A stretch of DNA of 64,000 bases from Salinisphaeraceae bacterium (lineage in GTDB: Bacteria; Pseudomonadota; Gammaproteobacteria; Nevskiales; Salinisphaeraceae), in contig NYTH01000015.1 of assembly GCA_002683405.1 (NCBI GenBank), forward strand, positions 1 to 64,000. Direction: 5' to 3'. Shown in pieces: positions 1 through 10,300 of the stretch. Made by a program: the position numbers and the translations under genes. Numbering within the stretch: position 1 is the stretch's first letter; every line of letters starts with the position of its first letter. The notes beneath the pieces are model-generated. The model saw only the letters and a list, made by a program, of their open reading frames with translations, was not told where the DNA came from and ran no database searches.

Positions 1-2348
1 GCGGCGGCGATGTCTTCGCCTATCTGCAGGCGGCCCGTCACCGCGCCGGCGCCCGCTACGGGCTGGACCGCAACTTCCGCTCCACACCGGCGCTGATCCG
101 CGCCGTGGAAACGCTATTCCGCGCGCCCGAATCACAGGCCTTTCTGGTCGAAGGCATCGAGTATCAGACGGTGCAAGCCGGCAAGCCGGCTGGCAGGACG
201 CTGCACATCGGCCAGCAGGCACTGGCGCCGATCACCTGCTGGCCGCTGCCGACGGACTGCAGCAAAAAGCCCGAGGCGGAGGCCGCTTGCCAGGCCGGCT
301 GTGTCGAGCAGATCCGGCGCATGCTGCAACCGGATGAGCCGGCACGAATTCGTCGGGTCGATGCCGACGGGACTGCGGAAGAGCGGCCGGTACGGCCCCG
401 CGATATAGCCGTGCTGGTAAACAAGAACGATCAGGCCGCCGAGGTGCAGAGGGCGCTCAGCCGCGTGGGCATCCCGGCGGTTTGCGTGCACCAGCAGAGC
501 GTTCTTACAACGGATGAGGCCGAGGAACTCAGACGGATCCTGCGCGCCATGCATGCCGCCACCGACGAAGCCCTGATTCGCGGCGCGCTGCTCACCCAGC
601 TCATGGGCGTCACGCTCGACTCGCTCACGTCGGCCGACCAGGACGAAAACGTCTGGCAGGCCCGCATCGACACGTTTCAGCGTGCGCAGCAGACCTGGCG
701 CGAGCGGGGTGTGCTCGCCGTCGTGCAGCCGCTCGTCCAGGACGCCGCGCCGCGCCTGCTCGGATTCGAGGACGGCGAGCGCCGCCTCAGCAATTACCTG
801 CAGCTGGCCGAGCTGCTGGCCTCCGGCGAAGCCGAAAGTTTCGGAACCGGCGGCCTGCTGACCTGGCTGCAAAACGGCATGCAGCGAGCTGCCGACGGCG
901 AAACGGCGGACGCCGAGCAGCTTCGACTGGAAAGCGATGAGGCGCTGGTGCGTATCGTCACGGTCCACAAATCCAAGGGCCTGGAATATCCCATCGTATT
1001 CATGCCCTTTGCGCCCTGGCTGGGCACATTCGGCCATCCCGACAAGCCGCCTTTTCGTTTTCATGACGAGGCCGGAGAATCGGTCTTCGACCCGCTGGGC
1101 GACGACGCCAACGCCGCGGCCTCGGTGCGCGAAGCACGTGCAGAGGGCATCCGGCTGCTCTACGTGGCAATGACCCGGGCGGAGCTTGCCGTATTCTTTC
1201 CCTGGGGCGCTTGCAACGGCGTCGCCAACAGCGCTCTCGCCAGCCTGCTGCATCGCGCCGACGACGTGGACCCGACCGGCTGGTGGGCCAGCAACAGCGC
1301 CGGCCCTCTGGATCACGCCGCGACCAACGCCCGCCTCGACGCACTTTCGGCCGAATCGGGGGGCTGCATCGAAGTCGCAGCGCTGCCTGTGACCCAGGGT
1401 AATACCGGCCGGGCGCCCGCCCCGCCGGCAACCACCGCGGGCGCCCGCACGGACCTGCCCGGCCCCTATCATCCCTGGTCGATGTTCAGCTTCACCGGTC
1501 TGCTGCGCACGGCGGCGCCCGCACCGGCGCTGGCCGGCGCCGCGGATGAATTGCCCGCAGCCGGAGACGCGCCGGACAATCCCGTCCGGTCATCCGACAG
1601 GCTTCCGGACCTGCCCGGCGGCACCGGCTTCGGCTCGGCCATTCATGCCGTGCTGGAAACGGCTCGGCCGACCGATTGGCCGGCCGACGGCGCCGTAACC
1701 GATTTCGAATACGCGCAGACCGCAGAGTGCCTCAGACAGTACGGCCTGGTGCTCCCCGATGATGCGCACACCCGCCGGATGATCGAACACTGCGTGCAGC
1801 TGGTGCGTCGCACGCTGCACAGCCCGATTCCGACGCTCGGTCCGCTGGCCGCCATCCCGCCCGAGCGCCAGCGCGTGGAAATGGAGTTCATGTTCCGGCT
1901 CGGCGGATCAGACCTGAAAGCGCTTCTGTCGCTGCTGCGGGCGCACGGCTACGGACCGGAGCACCCCCAGGGCAGCGCGACGCTGCGCGGCCTGATGCAC
2001 GGTTTTATCGACCTGGTCGTGCAGCAGAATGAGTGTTTCCACGTCATCGACTACAAGACCAACCGAATCGGGCCGGGGGCGAATGACTACGCGGCCGCCA
2101 ATCTGCAGCAGGCCATGCGCAGCCATCACTATGACCTGCAGTATCTGATTTACCAGCTGGCCCTGCACCGGCATCTGCGACAACGGCTGCCGGCTTACGA
2201 TCCGACCCGTCAACTGGGCGATGTGTTCTACCTGTTCCTGCGCGGGATGTCCGAGGACCAACCGGGCCACGGCATCTTTCACGACAAGCCCCCGCTTGAG
2301 CTGATCGAGCAGATGGATCAGCTGCTCGACGCCCGCGAGACGCCATGA
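1..2348 (+). CDS. recB: RecBCD subunit beta, 3' part (helicase/nuclease)
   Basis: Large subunit of the RecBCD helicase-nuclease that processes double-strand breaks and degrades foreign linear DNA. The frame is open from base 3, so the gene begins upstream of the window; about 781 residues of a usual ~1180 are present. Visible elements are the SF1 arginine motif LDRNFRS near base 60, helicase motif V (VTVHKSKGLEYP near base 958) and the C-terminal RecB nuclease core, GFIDLV followed by DYKTN near bases 2000-2065, which carries the catalytic Asp, Asp and Lys. The stop overlaps the recD start (ATGA), so the two are translationally coupled. recC is presumably upstream. Confidence 0.95.
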   Translation, partial: GGDVFAYLQAARHRAGARYGLDRNFRSTPALIRAVETLFRAPESQAFLVEGIEYQTVQAGKPAGRTLHIGQQALAPITCWPLPTDCSKKPEAEAACQAGCVEQIRRMLQPDEPARIRRVDADGTAEERPVRPRDIAVLVNKNDQAAEVQRALSRVGIPAVCVHQQSVLTTDEAEELRRILRAMHAATDEALIRGALLTQLMGVTLDSLTSADQDENVWQARIDTFQRAQQTWRERGVLAVVQPLVQDAAPRLLGFEDGERRLSNYLQLAELLASGEAESFGTGGLLTWLQNGMQRAADGETADAEQLRLESDEALVRIVTVHKSKGLEYPIVFMPFAPWLGTFGHPDKPPFRFHDEAGESVFDPLGDDANAAASVREARAEGIRLLYVAMTRAELAVFFPWGACNGVANSALASLLHRADDVDPTGWWASNSAGPLDHAATNARLDALSAESGGCIEVAALPVTQGNTGRAPAPPATTAGARTDLPGPYHPWSMFSFTGLLRTAAPAPALAGAADELPAAGDAPDNPVRSSDRLPDLPGGTGFGSAIHAVLETARPTDWPADGAVTDFEYAQTAECLRQYGLVLPDDAHTRRMIEHCVQLVRRTLHSPIPTLGPLAAIPPERQRVEMEFMFRLGGSDLKALLSLLRAHGYGPEHPQGSATLRGLMHGFIDLVVQQNECFHVIDYKTNRIGPGANDYAAANLQQAMRSHHYDLQYLIYQLALHRHLRQRLPAYDPTRQLGDVFYLFLRGMSEDQPGHGIFHDKPPLELIEQMDQLLDARETP

Positions 2349-4174
2349 ATCCCGATCTCATCCAGCGTTTGCGGCAGGCGGTGTCCGAGGGGCGCGCACA
2401 GCCCCTGGAACTGGCCATGGCGGAGTGGGCCGACCGGCACGGCGGTTCTGCCATCGAGGTCCTGGCGTTTGCCGCCTGCATTCGTGCCGTGGCCGAGGGT
2501 CACAGCTGCCTGCCGCTGGCTGACGAACCCCTCGCGATTCCGGGCGAGGCGCCGTTCTGCCCGGCCGACGAAGCGCTCGACAGCCTGCGGCGTGGGCGCC
2601 TGGTCGGTACGCCGGGCGAGACGCGGCCGCTTGTGCTGGAAAACGAACGCCTTTATCTGCATCGCTACTGGCAATACGAGCAGCAGCTGGCAGAGGGCCT
2701 GCTGGCTTTATTGCGTCATGAACCCACCGTCGTACCGCCTGGGCCTCTGGCGCGCGACGGCGGCGTCTTCGACTACAGCCGGATTCCCGATGGCGCCGTC
2801 CACTGGCAGGCCGTGGCCGCAGCCGTTGCCATGCGACACCGCTTCGCCGTGATCTCAGGCGGACCCGGTACGGGCAAGACCTATACCGTGCTGCGGCTGC
2901 TGCGCGTGCTGATCGAGTCCGCCCGGGCCCGCAACGAAGCCGCCCCGCTGATCCGGCTGGCGGCCCCGACCGGCAAGGCTGCGGCACGCATGGTCGAGTC
3001 GATCAAGACCGGGCTGGCCAGCATGGACTGCGATCGCGCCGTGGCAGACGCGGTCCCGCTGGACGCCCACACGCTGCACCGGCTGGTGGGTATCGGCATG
3101 GGCACGACTCGCGCGCGGTACAACCGCGACAACCCTCTGCCGGCGGACGTGGTTGTCGTGGATGAGGCGTCCATGGTCGACCTGCCGATGATGGCCAAGC
3201 TCACCGATGCACTCGCCCCGCAGGCACGGCTGATCCTGCTGGGCGATCGCTACCAGCTGTCGTCAGTGGAATCCGGATCGGTGCTGGCAGAATTGTGCGA
3301 GTCAACGGGCGTCAACCGATTCAGCCCATCGCAGCAGGCGGCGCTGGGCCCGCTAGCGGTTTCCACGCCGCCGGCCGAGCCGCCGTACCCGCTGGCGGAT
3401 CACGTCGTGACGCTGCAGATCAGCCATCGTTTTGATGCGGGGAGTGACGTCGGGCAGCTGGCGCAGGCCGTGAACGAAGGTGACGAAGCGCGCGTTCTGG
3501 AACTGCTCGCAGACGGCGCAAAGAGTCTTCAGCATGAAGCCGCCAACGGCGATGCCGTTTACGACCGACTGTCTGCGGACATGGCGCAGCATTTCGAGAC
3601 GCTGGGCAGCAGCCAGTCGCCGGCTGATGCGCTGGCGTTTCTCGGCCGGCGTGCCCTGCTCTGCGCGCTGCGTGTGGGCCCCGGCGGCAGCGTCGACATG
3701 AACCGCAGGATCACCGATCACGTCACCCGGCAGGCCGGTCTGGCACCCAACACGCGCTGGTACTCCGGCCGGCCCATCATGGTGCTGCGTAACGATTATC
3801 GCGCGGGGCTTTTCAACGGCGATACCGGCGTGTGCCTGCGTCACGAAACCGGTCAGCTGCGCGCGTGGTTTCACACCGAACAGGGACTGCGCGGCTTCAT
3901 GCCAACCGCTTTGCCGGAGCACGAGACGGCTTACGCCTTTACGGTACACAAGAGCCAGGGCTCGGAATTCGACCAGGTAAATCTCCTGCTGCCGGAGCGG
4001 GACAACGCGCTGCTCACGCGCGAGCTGCTTTACACTGGCCTCACGCGGGCCCGCGATTCGCTGCAGATCATCGGCAGCGAGGCCGTCCTGCTGCAGGCGC
4101 TACGTCGGCGCACGCGCCGCTATTCGGGCCTGCGCGGCCGACTCCTGCAGGCGCGCATCAACCCGAAGTCGTAG
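2345..4174 (+). CDS. recD: RecBCD subunit alpha, 5'-3' helicase RecD
   Basis: SF1B helicase subunit of exonuclease V, 609 aa, the usual length. Walker A GGPGTGKTYT is near residue 173 and Walker B DEASMVD near residue 274. Next come the GDRYQLSSVESGSVL segment and the C-terminal UvrD-like motifs AFTVHKSQGSEFD and LLYTGLTRAR that complete the ATPase site. It acts with RecB and RecC on blunt DNA ends. The start overlaps recB by 4 bp. The last 17 bp overlap the 3' end of the convergent PAAR gene. No changes in key residues were seen. Confidence 0.96.
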   Translation: MNPDLIQRLRQAVSEGRAQPLELAMAEWADRHGGSAIEVLAFAACIRAVAEGHSCLPLADEPLAIPGEAPFCPADEALDSLRRGRLVGTPGETRPLVLENERLYLHRYWQYEQQLAEGLLALLRHEPTVVPPGPLARDGGVFDYSRIPDGAVHWQAVAAAVAMRHRFAVISGGPGTGKTYTVLRLLRVLIESARARNEAAPLIRLAAPTGKAAARMVESIKTGLASMDCDRAVADAVPLDAHTLHRLVGIGMGTTRARYNRDNPLPADVVVVDEASMVDLPMMAKLTDALAPQARLILLGDRYQLSSVESGSVLAELCESTGVNRFSPSQQAALGPLAVSTPPAEPPYPLADHVVTLQISHRFDAGSDVGQLAQAVNEGDEARVLELLADGAKSLQHEAANGDAVYDRLSADMAQHFETLGSSQSPADALAFLGRRALLCALRVGPGGSVDMNRRITDHVTRQAGLAPNTRWYSGRPIMVLRNDYRAGLFNGDTGVCLRHETGQLRAWFHTEQGLRGFMPTALPEHETAYAFTVHKSQGSEFDQVNLLLPERDNALLTRELLYTGLTRARDSLQIIGSEAVLLQALRRRTRRYSGLRGRLLQARINPKS

Positions 4175-4424
4175 CGGGCTGACTGGCCAGCAGGCTGGCC
4201 CCGCAGGCGGTCTTGTCGCCGTGCCGCGCGGCGGGCTGGCCGTCCACGATCAGGCAGGCATCACCACTGACGATCCGGTTGCTGCCGTGCCCGGGAATGG
4301 GACAGGTGACCGCATCACCCACGCGGGCCACGGGGCGTCCGCCGGTGGTCGATGCGGGGCTGCCGGCGAGTACGCGCCCGCCGTGGCTTGTGGCATCACC
4401 CATGACGATCAGGGGTCGACTCAT
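4158..4424 (-). CDS. PAAR-domain spike-tip protein (T6SS)
   Basis: Small PAAR protein, 88 aa, the zinc-stabilised cone that caps the VgrG trimer and sharpens the T6SS needle. The whole protein is one PAAR repeat set, with GDAVTCPIPGHG, SGDACLIVDGQPAA and RHGDKTACG supplying the Cys and His ligands. There is no C-terminal toxin extension, so it is probably structural or an adaptor. Two adjacent ATGs exist; the second (4424) is chosen because GGAGG lies 6 nt upstream of it but only 3 nt from the first (4427). The start abuts the stop of the M15 peptidase gene, indicating coupling. Its tail overlaps convergent recD. Confidence 0.88.
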   Translation of the reverse strand: MSRPLIVMGDATSHGGRVLAGSPASTTGGRPVARVGDAVTCPIPGHGSNRIVSGDACLIVDGQPAARHGDKTACGASLLASQPATTSG

Positions 4425-4427
4425 CAT

Positions 4428-5300
4428 TCACCTCCCGTTTTCTGCGGATGGGTCGCCGGGCGTTTTCGCCCGGCGTGGATTACGCGGATCGGCATGGCCC
4501 GAATCCCGCCATTCGACATGACCGTAGTCGCGCATGCGCCAGGCGCCGCCCCAGGTCAGACCGTATTCGGCGGCGAGGCGGCCATACAGCCGGTAGCCCG
4601 CCAGCGCCCATTCACTGCGGGCGGAAATCACCAGTCGGTCGTCACGCAGAAAAGCGCAGTCGGCGGCCAGGCCGTACTGGTGGTAGCTCGCACCGGCGGC
4701 CGCGCGGGTCACGGTCTTTGCGCCGCGGTGAAGGCGCTGCTGGCGTGCCGGGCTCCGATAGCCTTCCAGCAGGACCATGCGGTAGCCATGCTCGCTGGCC
4801 ATTCGATCGAATACGCGGGCCAGTCGCTGCTGCAGGCCCGGCTTGAGTTGCTGCCAGTCGCGATTGGCGGACGCCGTCCCCGGCCGGACCCGTTCGACCT
4901 CCCGCGTGGTAAACACGCGCGGCGGCGCGGGCTGCGGCATGGCCAGTTGCTCAGCGTCCAGCAGCGCCCGCGCCACGGGATGGTGTCCTTCCGCCGTGGC
5001 GGGAGGGGATGCATGCCGGGCGCCGTTCGACAGCCAGAGCGCGGCCAGCACCGGCGCCAGCAGCAGCGTCATGCCCAGCGCCACCCGTATCGGCGCGGAA
5101 TCCGCAGCCGCCCGGACCGCGCCGGCCGAGTGCGCAGCCACGCGGGTCGGCCAGGGTTTGCGCCGCAGGGCATCGCGCTGCAGGCCAACGGCGGGACCCG
5201 GTTTTCCGGCCGATACGCGGCGGCCTAGAAACAGCCAGAACAGCACGCCCGAAACCGCTGCAAAATAGGCCATAGTCAGCACGAGCCACCACGCGTCCAC
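4428..5300 (-). CDS. Membrane-anchored M15-family peptidoglycan peptidase (TagX-like)
   Basis: 290-aa protein with two N-terminal membrane segments (about residues 4-26 and 72-90) and a periplasmic M15/VanY-type zinc peptidase domain in the C-terminal half. The zinc ligands are visible as His and Asp in SYHQYGLAADC and His in YGHVEW; GYRSPARQQRL is the typical substrate-loop region. M15 enzymes cut D-Ala-D-Ala or L-Ala-D-Glu bonds. In Acinetobacter the M15-type TagX opens the cell wall for T6SS assembly, and the position here between an OmpA-fold protein and PAAR suggests the same job (inference). The start is GTG, 15 bp after the upstream gene. PAAR follows with no gap. Confidence 0.82.
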   Translation of the reverse strand: MDAWWLVLTMAYFAAVSGVLFWLFLGRRVSAGKPGPAVGLQRDALRRKPWPTRVAAHSAGAVRAAADSAPIRVALGMTLLLAPVLAALWLSNGARHASPPATAEGHHPVARALLDAEQLAMPQPAPPRVFTTREVERVRPGTASANRDWQQLKPGLQQRLARVFDRMASEHGYRMVLLEGYRSPARQQRLHRGAKTVTRAAAGASYHQYGLAADCAFLRDDRLVISARSEWALAGYRLYGRLAAEYGLTWGGAWRMRDYGHVEWRDSGHADPRNPRRAKTPGDPSAENGR

Positions 5301-5315
5301 GAACGGCGACCGGGT

Positions 5316-5915
5316 CTATCGCGGCAGGCTGTAGATGATGGCGGACTTGTCCCAGTCCGACCGCGGCGGCACCGCCCCTGACATCGGCACGCAGGTCAGG
5401 CGATCCGCCGCCACGCCGTGCCTCGCCAGCGATTGCGCCACTGATCGCGCGCGCGATATCGCCAGGCTCATCAGGCGGTGGGGCTTTTCGGTATCGCTAT
5501 AGGACGTTCCCACCACGTACAGCGGACCGTCCTGATGATTGGCCAGCAGCGACGCCAGACGCAGTATTTCCGCCTGGGCGCCGGTGTCGGGGGCCCGGGT
5601 TTCATAGGCAGCGAAGCGAATGCGCGTGAGCGCCTGCGCTTGCGGCAGCTCCATTGCGGTTCGACAGCCGTGGGATTGGATCTGGCTGCGCTCGGCATCC
5701 TCGAACAGCGTCGGCCAGACGCCTTCGTCTTCGACCGCCGCCGGACGATTCCCGGCGGCGGGTGACGGCTCGAAGGTCGACCAGGGATCAGCTTCGGCGG
5801 CAGATCGCGCCGCGCTGTCGGCGGCCCCGCCCGTCGAGGCAATCAGGACAAGAATCGTGAAGGCGAACAGGCAGGACAAACCCTTGCGGGCCGGGAGTGT
5901 GGTGCGTTTCAACAT
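5316..5915 (-). CDS. Exported OmpA-fold protein of the T6SS island
   Basis: 199-aa exported protein. The N-terminus beginning MLKRTTLPARKG is a signal peptide ending near STGGAA. The C-terminal ~100 residues resemble an OmpA peptidoglycan-binding domain (VGTSYSDTEKPHRLMSLAIS, then RARSVAQSLARHGVAADRL) but lack the canonical GHTD...N motif, so binding may be weakened. Two cysteines (SHGC, LTC) could form a disulphide. The start at 5915 is chosen over an upstream in-frame ATG because of the signal peptide and a CGGAG 5 nt upstream. It heads a three-gene unit OmpA-M15-PAAR, divergent from the TssM unit. Confidence 0.75.
   Translation of the reverse strand: MLKRTTLPARKGLSCLFAFTILVLIASTGGAADSAARSAAEADPWSTFEPSPAAGNRPAAVEDEGVWPTLFEDAERSQIQSHGCRTAMELPQAQALTRIRFAAYETRAPDTGAQAEILRLASLLANHQDGPLYVVGTSYSDTEKPHRLMSLAISRARSVAQSLARHGVAADRLTCVPMSGAVPPRSDWDKSAIIYSLPR
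5893..5909 (-). repeat. 17-bp dispersed repeat, copy 1
   Basis: AAACGCACCACACTCCC read on the minus strand, within codons 3-8 of the OmpA-like gene. An exact copy lies upstream of vgrG at 14047-14063. Both copies sit beside divergent intergenic regions of the T6SS island and both would encode Lys-Arg-Thr-Thr-Leu-Pro. Confidence 0.6.
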
Positions 5916-6045
5916 GAATGCTCCGGTAATCGGAAGGCAGGCGACAAGCAGACATTTGTGAGGCAGTATTAGCACAAGGTAGTCGCACCACACAGGTTTC
6001 TGGTTCGTTACGGCCGCACCACAACAGCCGCCGAACCGAAAACAC

Positions 6046-7392
6046 ATGCTACTGACAAAGCTAAAAACCGCGCTCATTCTCCTGGCCTGCGTCGCCGGCG
6101 CCTGGCTGGCCGTCATTGCGTTCTGGCGCCTGTCCGGCCGCGACCCCGGCACGCCCGAGATCCTCGGCCTGCTCCTGGCGGCGCCGCTGGCCTGCGGGCT
6201 GATCTGGCTCGCGCTGACGCATCTTTTCACCCGCCTGCAGCGCGATGCGGCGGCCGACGAGGCCAACGCACGCGCTCAATCCCTGCCTGCAGACGACGCC
6301 GCAAACACTTTTACCGTGATTGCGGCCTCGGTTCTGCTGCCTGCCGGCCATGATCCGGACGCCGTGCTGGCGATACTTGAGGCCGACGCCACCCGCCCGG
6401 GACTCACGGAGCAGCTGACCGACGCGCGGGGGTTTCCCGTCTTCGCAGCGCCCTGTCCCGCGCTCCCCGACACGCTCGACCAGCCCGTCGAACTGCCCGA
6501 TCTGCCGCCCCCCGACCAGGGTGAGTGGCGTCTGACCGAGCGGCGCAGCCTGGCCGCGGCGGCCGCGGCGCTGGACGATCTGACCCGGCGGATGGCCGCG
6601 CAGGATTCCGCGGAACCACCGGCGGCAGAACAGGCGATCGGCCTTTCCGTCGGGCTGCCAGCCGGCTGGCCCGATGCCCGGCGGACGCTGGCCTGCGAGT
6701 GGATCGAAACCCGGCTGCGCGGGCAATCCACGGCCGTCCAGCGCGTTCAGCTGCTGCCGGCCGGCGACCCGGCATCCACGCTCGCCGCCATCCAGGGCCT
6801 CGGTCGGACCGACGAGTCGGAGACGCCACTGCCCGACCGGTGGCTCGTGGTAGCGGCCGACTCGGCCCTCTGTCAGGACACGGTTACCCGGTGGGATGAA
6901 TCCAATCAAATGTTTCATCAGGGTCATCCGCGCGGGCTTGTCCCGGCGGAAGGCGCCGCCGCGCTGTGCCTGATACCCGGGGCGCGAACGGATTTCCCCA
7001 ATTACGCCACCCTGCAGCTGATCGAATCCACCCTGGATACCGAAACCGCCGGTACAGCGCCGGCCGCGAGGGCTGAACTGAAGGACGTCCAGCTGGTCTG
7101 CACCGACGCACAGTTGCTGCCTGAACAGCTTTTGCAAACCGAACGTGCGCTCAACCGGCTTTCGGACGCCACGGACACAGTGCCGCCCGCGCTGCATCTT
7201 GGGATCACCTGCGGCCACACCGGAGCGGCCACCACGCTGGCAGTGCTGGGCCTGGCAGCGCACGCCGCGCAGCGGGGGCGCAAGACGCTGTCCCTGCTCG
7301 GCGCAGCCGGGCCGGCGGCTTTGCAGGCTGCGGTGGCCAGTCCCGCCGCGGCCTCCCGCCAGAATGAGGCGGCCGCCGAGCCCACGGCATGA
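6046..7392 (+). CDS. T6SS-associated membrane protein with degenerate ketosynthase-like domain
   Basis: 448-aa protein with two N-terminal transmembrane segments (about residues 7-27 and 42-62) and a large soluble region. The soluble part looks like a decayed beta-ketoacyl-synthase (thiolase-fold) domain: DRWLVVAADSAL, then GLVPAEGAAALCLIPG, then ITCGHTGAATTLAVLGLA match the order and spacing of ketosynthase signature regions. No CxTA-type catalytic Cys motif is apparent, so it is probably not an enzyme. The last codons overlap tssM (ATGA), tying it to the TssM membrane complex. I know no gene name for it; the fold assignment is an inference from motif resemblance. Confidence 0.65.
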   Translation: MLLTKLKTALILLACVAGAWLAVIAFWRLSGRDPGTPEILGLLLAAPLACGLIWLALTHLFTRLQRDAAADEANARAQSLPADDAANTFTVIAASVLLPAGHDPDAVLAILEADATRPGLTEQLTDARGFPVFAAPCPALPDTLDQPVELPDLPPPDQGEWRLTERRSLAAAAAALDDLTRRMAAQDSAEPPAAEQAIGLSVGLPAGWPDARRTLACEWIETRLRGQSTAVQRVQLLPAGDPASTLAAIQGLGRTDESETPLPDRWLVVAADSALCQDTVTRWDESNQMFHQGHPRGLVPAEGAAALCLIPGARTDFPNYATLQLIESTLDTETAGTAPAARAELKDVQLVCTDAQLLPEQLLQTERALNRLSDATDTVPPALHLGITCGHTGAATTLAVLGLAAHAAQRGRKTLSLLGAAGPAALQAAVASPAAASRQNEAAAEPTA

Positions 7393-10300
7393 AAGCACTC
7401 AAGCAGTTTCTCCTGAGTCCGGCGTTCGTGGCCGTCCTCGGGGTCATTTGCCTGGTGAGTTTCGTGCTGCTCACGGCCAGAAACGTGTGGACGGCTGTTG
7501 TGGTGCTGAGCGCATTTGCCCTGGCCGGCCTGCTGACCGCGTTGTTCATATGGCTGCGCCGACGATGGCGCGCAAAACGTCAGGGCGGGCGGATCGACTC
7601 GCTCATGCAGGATCAGGCCCGGGAGGCTGAACGCCGGGCACGCCTGAGTCACCGCGCCGAAATGGCCGAACTGCGCAAGGGATTGCAGCGCGCCATTCGC
7701 AGCCTGCGCAGTGTTGGCGGTGGCTCTTCACGCGAAGCGCTATACCGTCTGCCCTGGTATCTGGTGCTGGGACACCCCGCGGCCGGCAAGAGCAGCGCCA
7801 TTCTTGAAGCCGGACTGGATTTCCCGCTGGACGAGCATTCCGGTCACGCCGTTCAGGGGGTGGGCGGCACGCGCCACTGCGACTGGTTCTTCACGCAGGA
7901 CGGCATTCTCATCGATACAGCGGGCCGTTTCTCGGTGTACCGCGAAGACCGCCGCGAATGGCTCGGCTTTCTCGACCTGCTCCGCAAGTCCCGGCCGCGG
8001 GCGCCGGTCAACGGCCTGATCGTGGTGGTGAGCCTGCCGGAGCTGCTGGCAGACGGCCAGCAGGCGGGCGCCGAGCTGGCGCGACAGCTGCGACAGCGAA
8101 TTCAGGAAACGACCGACCGCCTGGAAATAGCGGCGCCGGTCTACCTGATCTTCACCAAGGCCGACCGCCTGCCCGGCTTCCGCGCATTTTTCCAGACCTT
8201 CGCGCCCGCCGACGCAGACGATATCTGGGGCGCCACCCTGCCCTACGCACCGGCGGCCCCGGAGCATCCCGCACAGCGCTTCAACGCCCAGTTCGATGTG
8301 CTGCTGTCCGGGCTGCGCCAGCGGGCGGGCCAGCGTGCCGGCGACGACAATGCGGCAGTCGGCGCCGGCTTCACGATTGAATTTGCCGCGCTGAGAACAC
8401 CGCTGGCGGCCTTTATTTCCACGCTGTTCGAAGACAATCCGTTTCAGCATCCGCCGGTCTTCCGCGGCTTCTACTTCACCAGCGCCACGCAGGACGCGGC
8501 GCAGTCCGACGCGAGTTCGCATGCCCTGGACGCCGGCAGCGCCACCCTGAGGCCGCCTGCTGCCGCCGAAACGCCGTCTCATAAAGCCCGTCCCTATTTT
8601 CTTCGTGGGCTGTTCCGGAACGTCATATTCGCCGACGCCGGACTCGTGGCGCAGTACAGCAACCCGCGCCGCATGCGGGCCCGGTACGCAGCGTTCGCCG
8701 TGGTCCTCGCGACGCTGGGTCTGCTGTTTGGCGGCTGGACGTGGTCCTATCTGCACAATCAGCGGCTGGCGCTGTCCGTGCGGGCCGATATGGACCGCGC
8801 CCGTGCGGCGCAGGGTAACCAGGTCGATCTGGAATCCCGATTCGAAGCCATGGCAATCCTGCAGCAGCGCATCGAGCAGCTCGAGAATCCGGACCGGCGG
8901 CACCCGCTGACGCACGGGCTCGGCCTGGATCAGACCGCGCCGCTTCGGCAGGCTTTGATAGAGCAATGGTTTGCCGGGGCCCGCGTCGTGATGCTTGCGC
9001 CAGTGCAGCAGACGCTGGAGGACTACCTGGCAGCCGTGGCCACCCACGACGGCGGATGGACCGGGCCGCCCACCACGTCCAGCGCCAGCTCCGCCGATGA
9101 GCGCCCTGGCACGCCGGCGCCGGCGGCCATGTCCCAGGCCTACAACGGCTTGAAGACCTACCTGATGCTGGCCGACCGACGGCGCGCCGACGTGTCCCAC
9201 CTCTACGATCAACTGGCGCGCTTCTGGCGCGGCTGGCTGGAAGCGAATCGCGCCGGTATGTCGCGCGAGTCGCTGGCGCGCAGCGCCGAGAGCGTCATCG
9301 CCTTTCATCTTTCGCGCGCGGGACGGCCTGACTGGCCGGAAATCCAGCCGCGGCAGTCGCTGGTCGACGACGTGCGCGAGAGGCTAGGCGCCGTCATGGC
9401 GGGGCTGCCAGCCCGCGACCGACAGTACGCGCGAATCAAGGCGCGGGCCTCCACGCGATTCCCGCCCATTACGGTCAAATCGCTGCTTGACCAGACCGGT
9501 GAAGCCGACACGCTGGCGTTCACCGGAAGCCACGCCATCTCGGGTGCATTTTCCCGCGACGCCTGGACGGTCTACATCGCCGACGCCTTCGAGGCCGCGG
9601 CGCAAGCCCCCGAGCTCGGACAGGACTGGGTACTGCGTCGCAGCGCCGCACCCGGTACGGCCGGCGCCGGCGTACCCGATGACCTCGAACGCTATCTGCT
9701 GCAGCGCTATCAACAGGAATACCGGGCCGAATGGCAGACATTCCTGCGCGGTCTGAGTGCCCGCGAGTACGGGGGCTTCGATGAGGCCTTGGCCGCCATG
9801 GAGCATCAGGCCAGCCCGCGCGAGTCTCCACTGCGCCGGTTGCTGCAAGGCATCAAGAGTCAGACCGACTGGAACAGCAACAAGAATCCCGTCTCGTCGG
9901 CGCCGATTGATGCTGCGTCAGCGGGCGCGGCCCATCCGCTGGTTGAATGGTTCAAGCGCGTAGTGCTGCGCCGCACGCCTCACCAGCTCAATCGCGCCAG
10001 CTACTACGCCGATCCCGATATCGTGAGGTCTGTCGGCGCGACGGGCGCGAGTGAGGACGATGCCTCGCCCAGCCAAGATATCAGCAAGGCGTTCTCCGGT
10101 ATCGACCGTCTGCTCGAACCCGCCGAGACCGGGAGCCTGCTGGAGCAGTATCTGCAGCGAATTCGCGCGGTGGCTGGTCGGCTGCAGCAGATCGAGCGGG
10201 CCGGCGACCGCGGCCCCGGTAGCAGTCTGCTGATGACGCAAACCCTGAGTGGCCAAGACTCGGAACTGTCCGACGCGCTGCAGTTTGTCGACGCCGAGCT

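Noticed and set aside
7740-9308. 522-codon open frame on the minus strand
   Set aside because: Lies within tssM on the opposite strand; no ribosome binding site or known domain.
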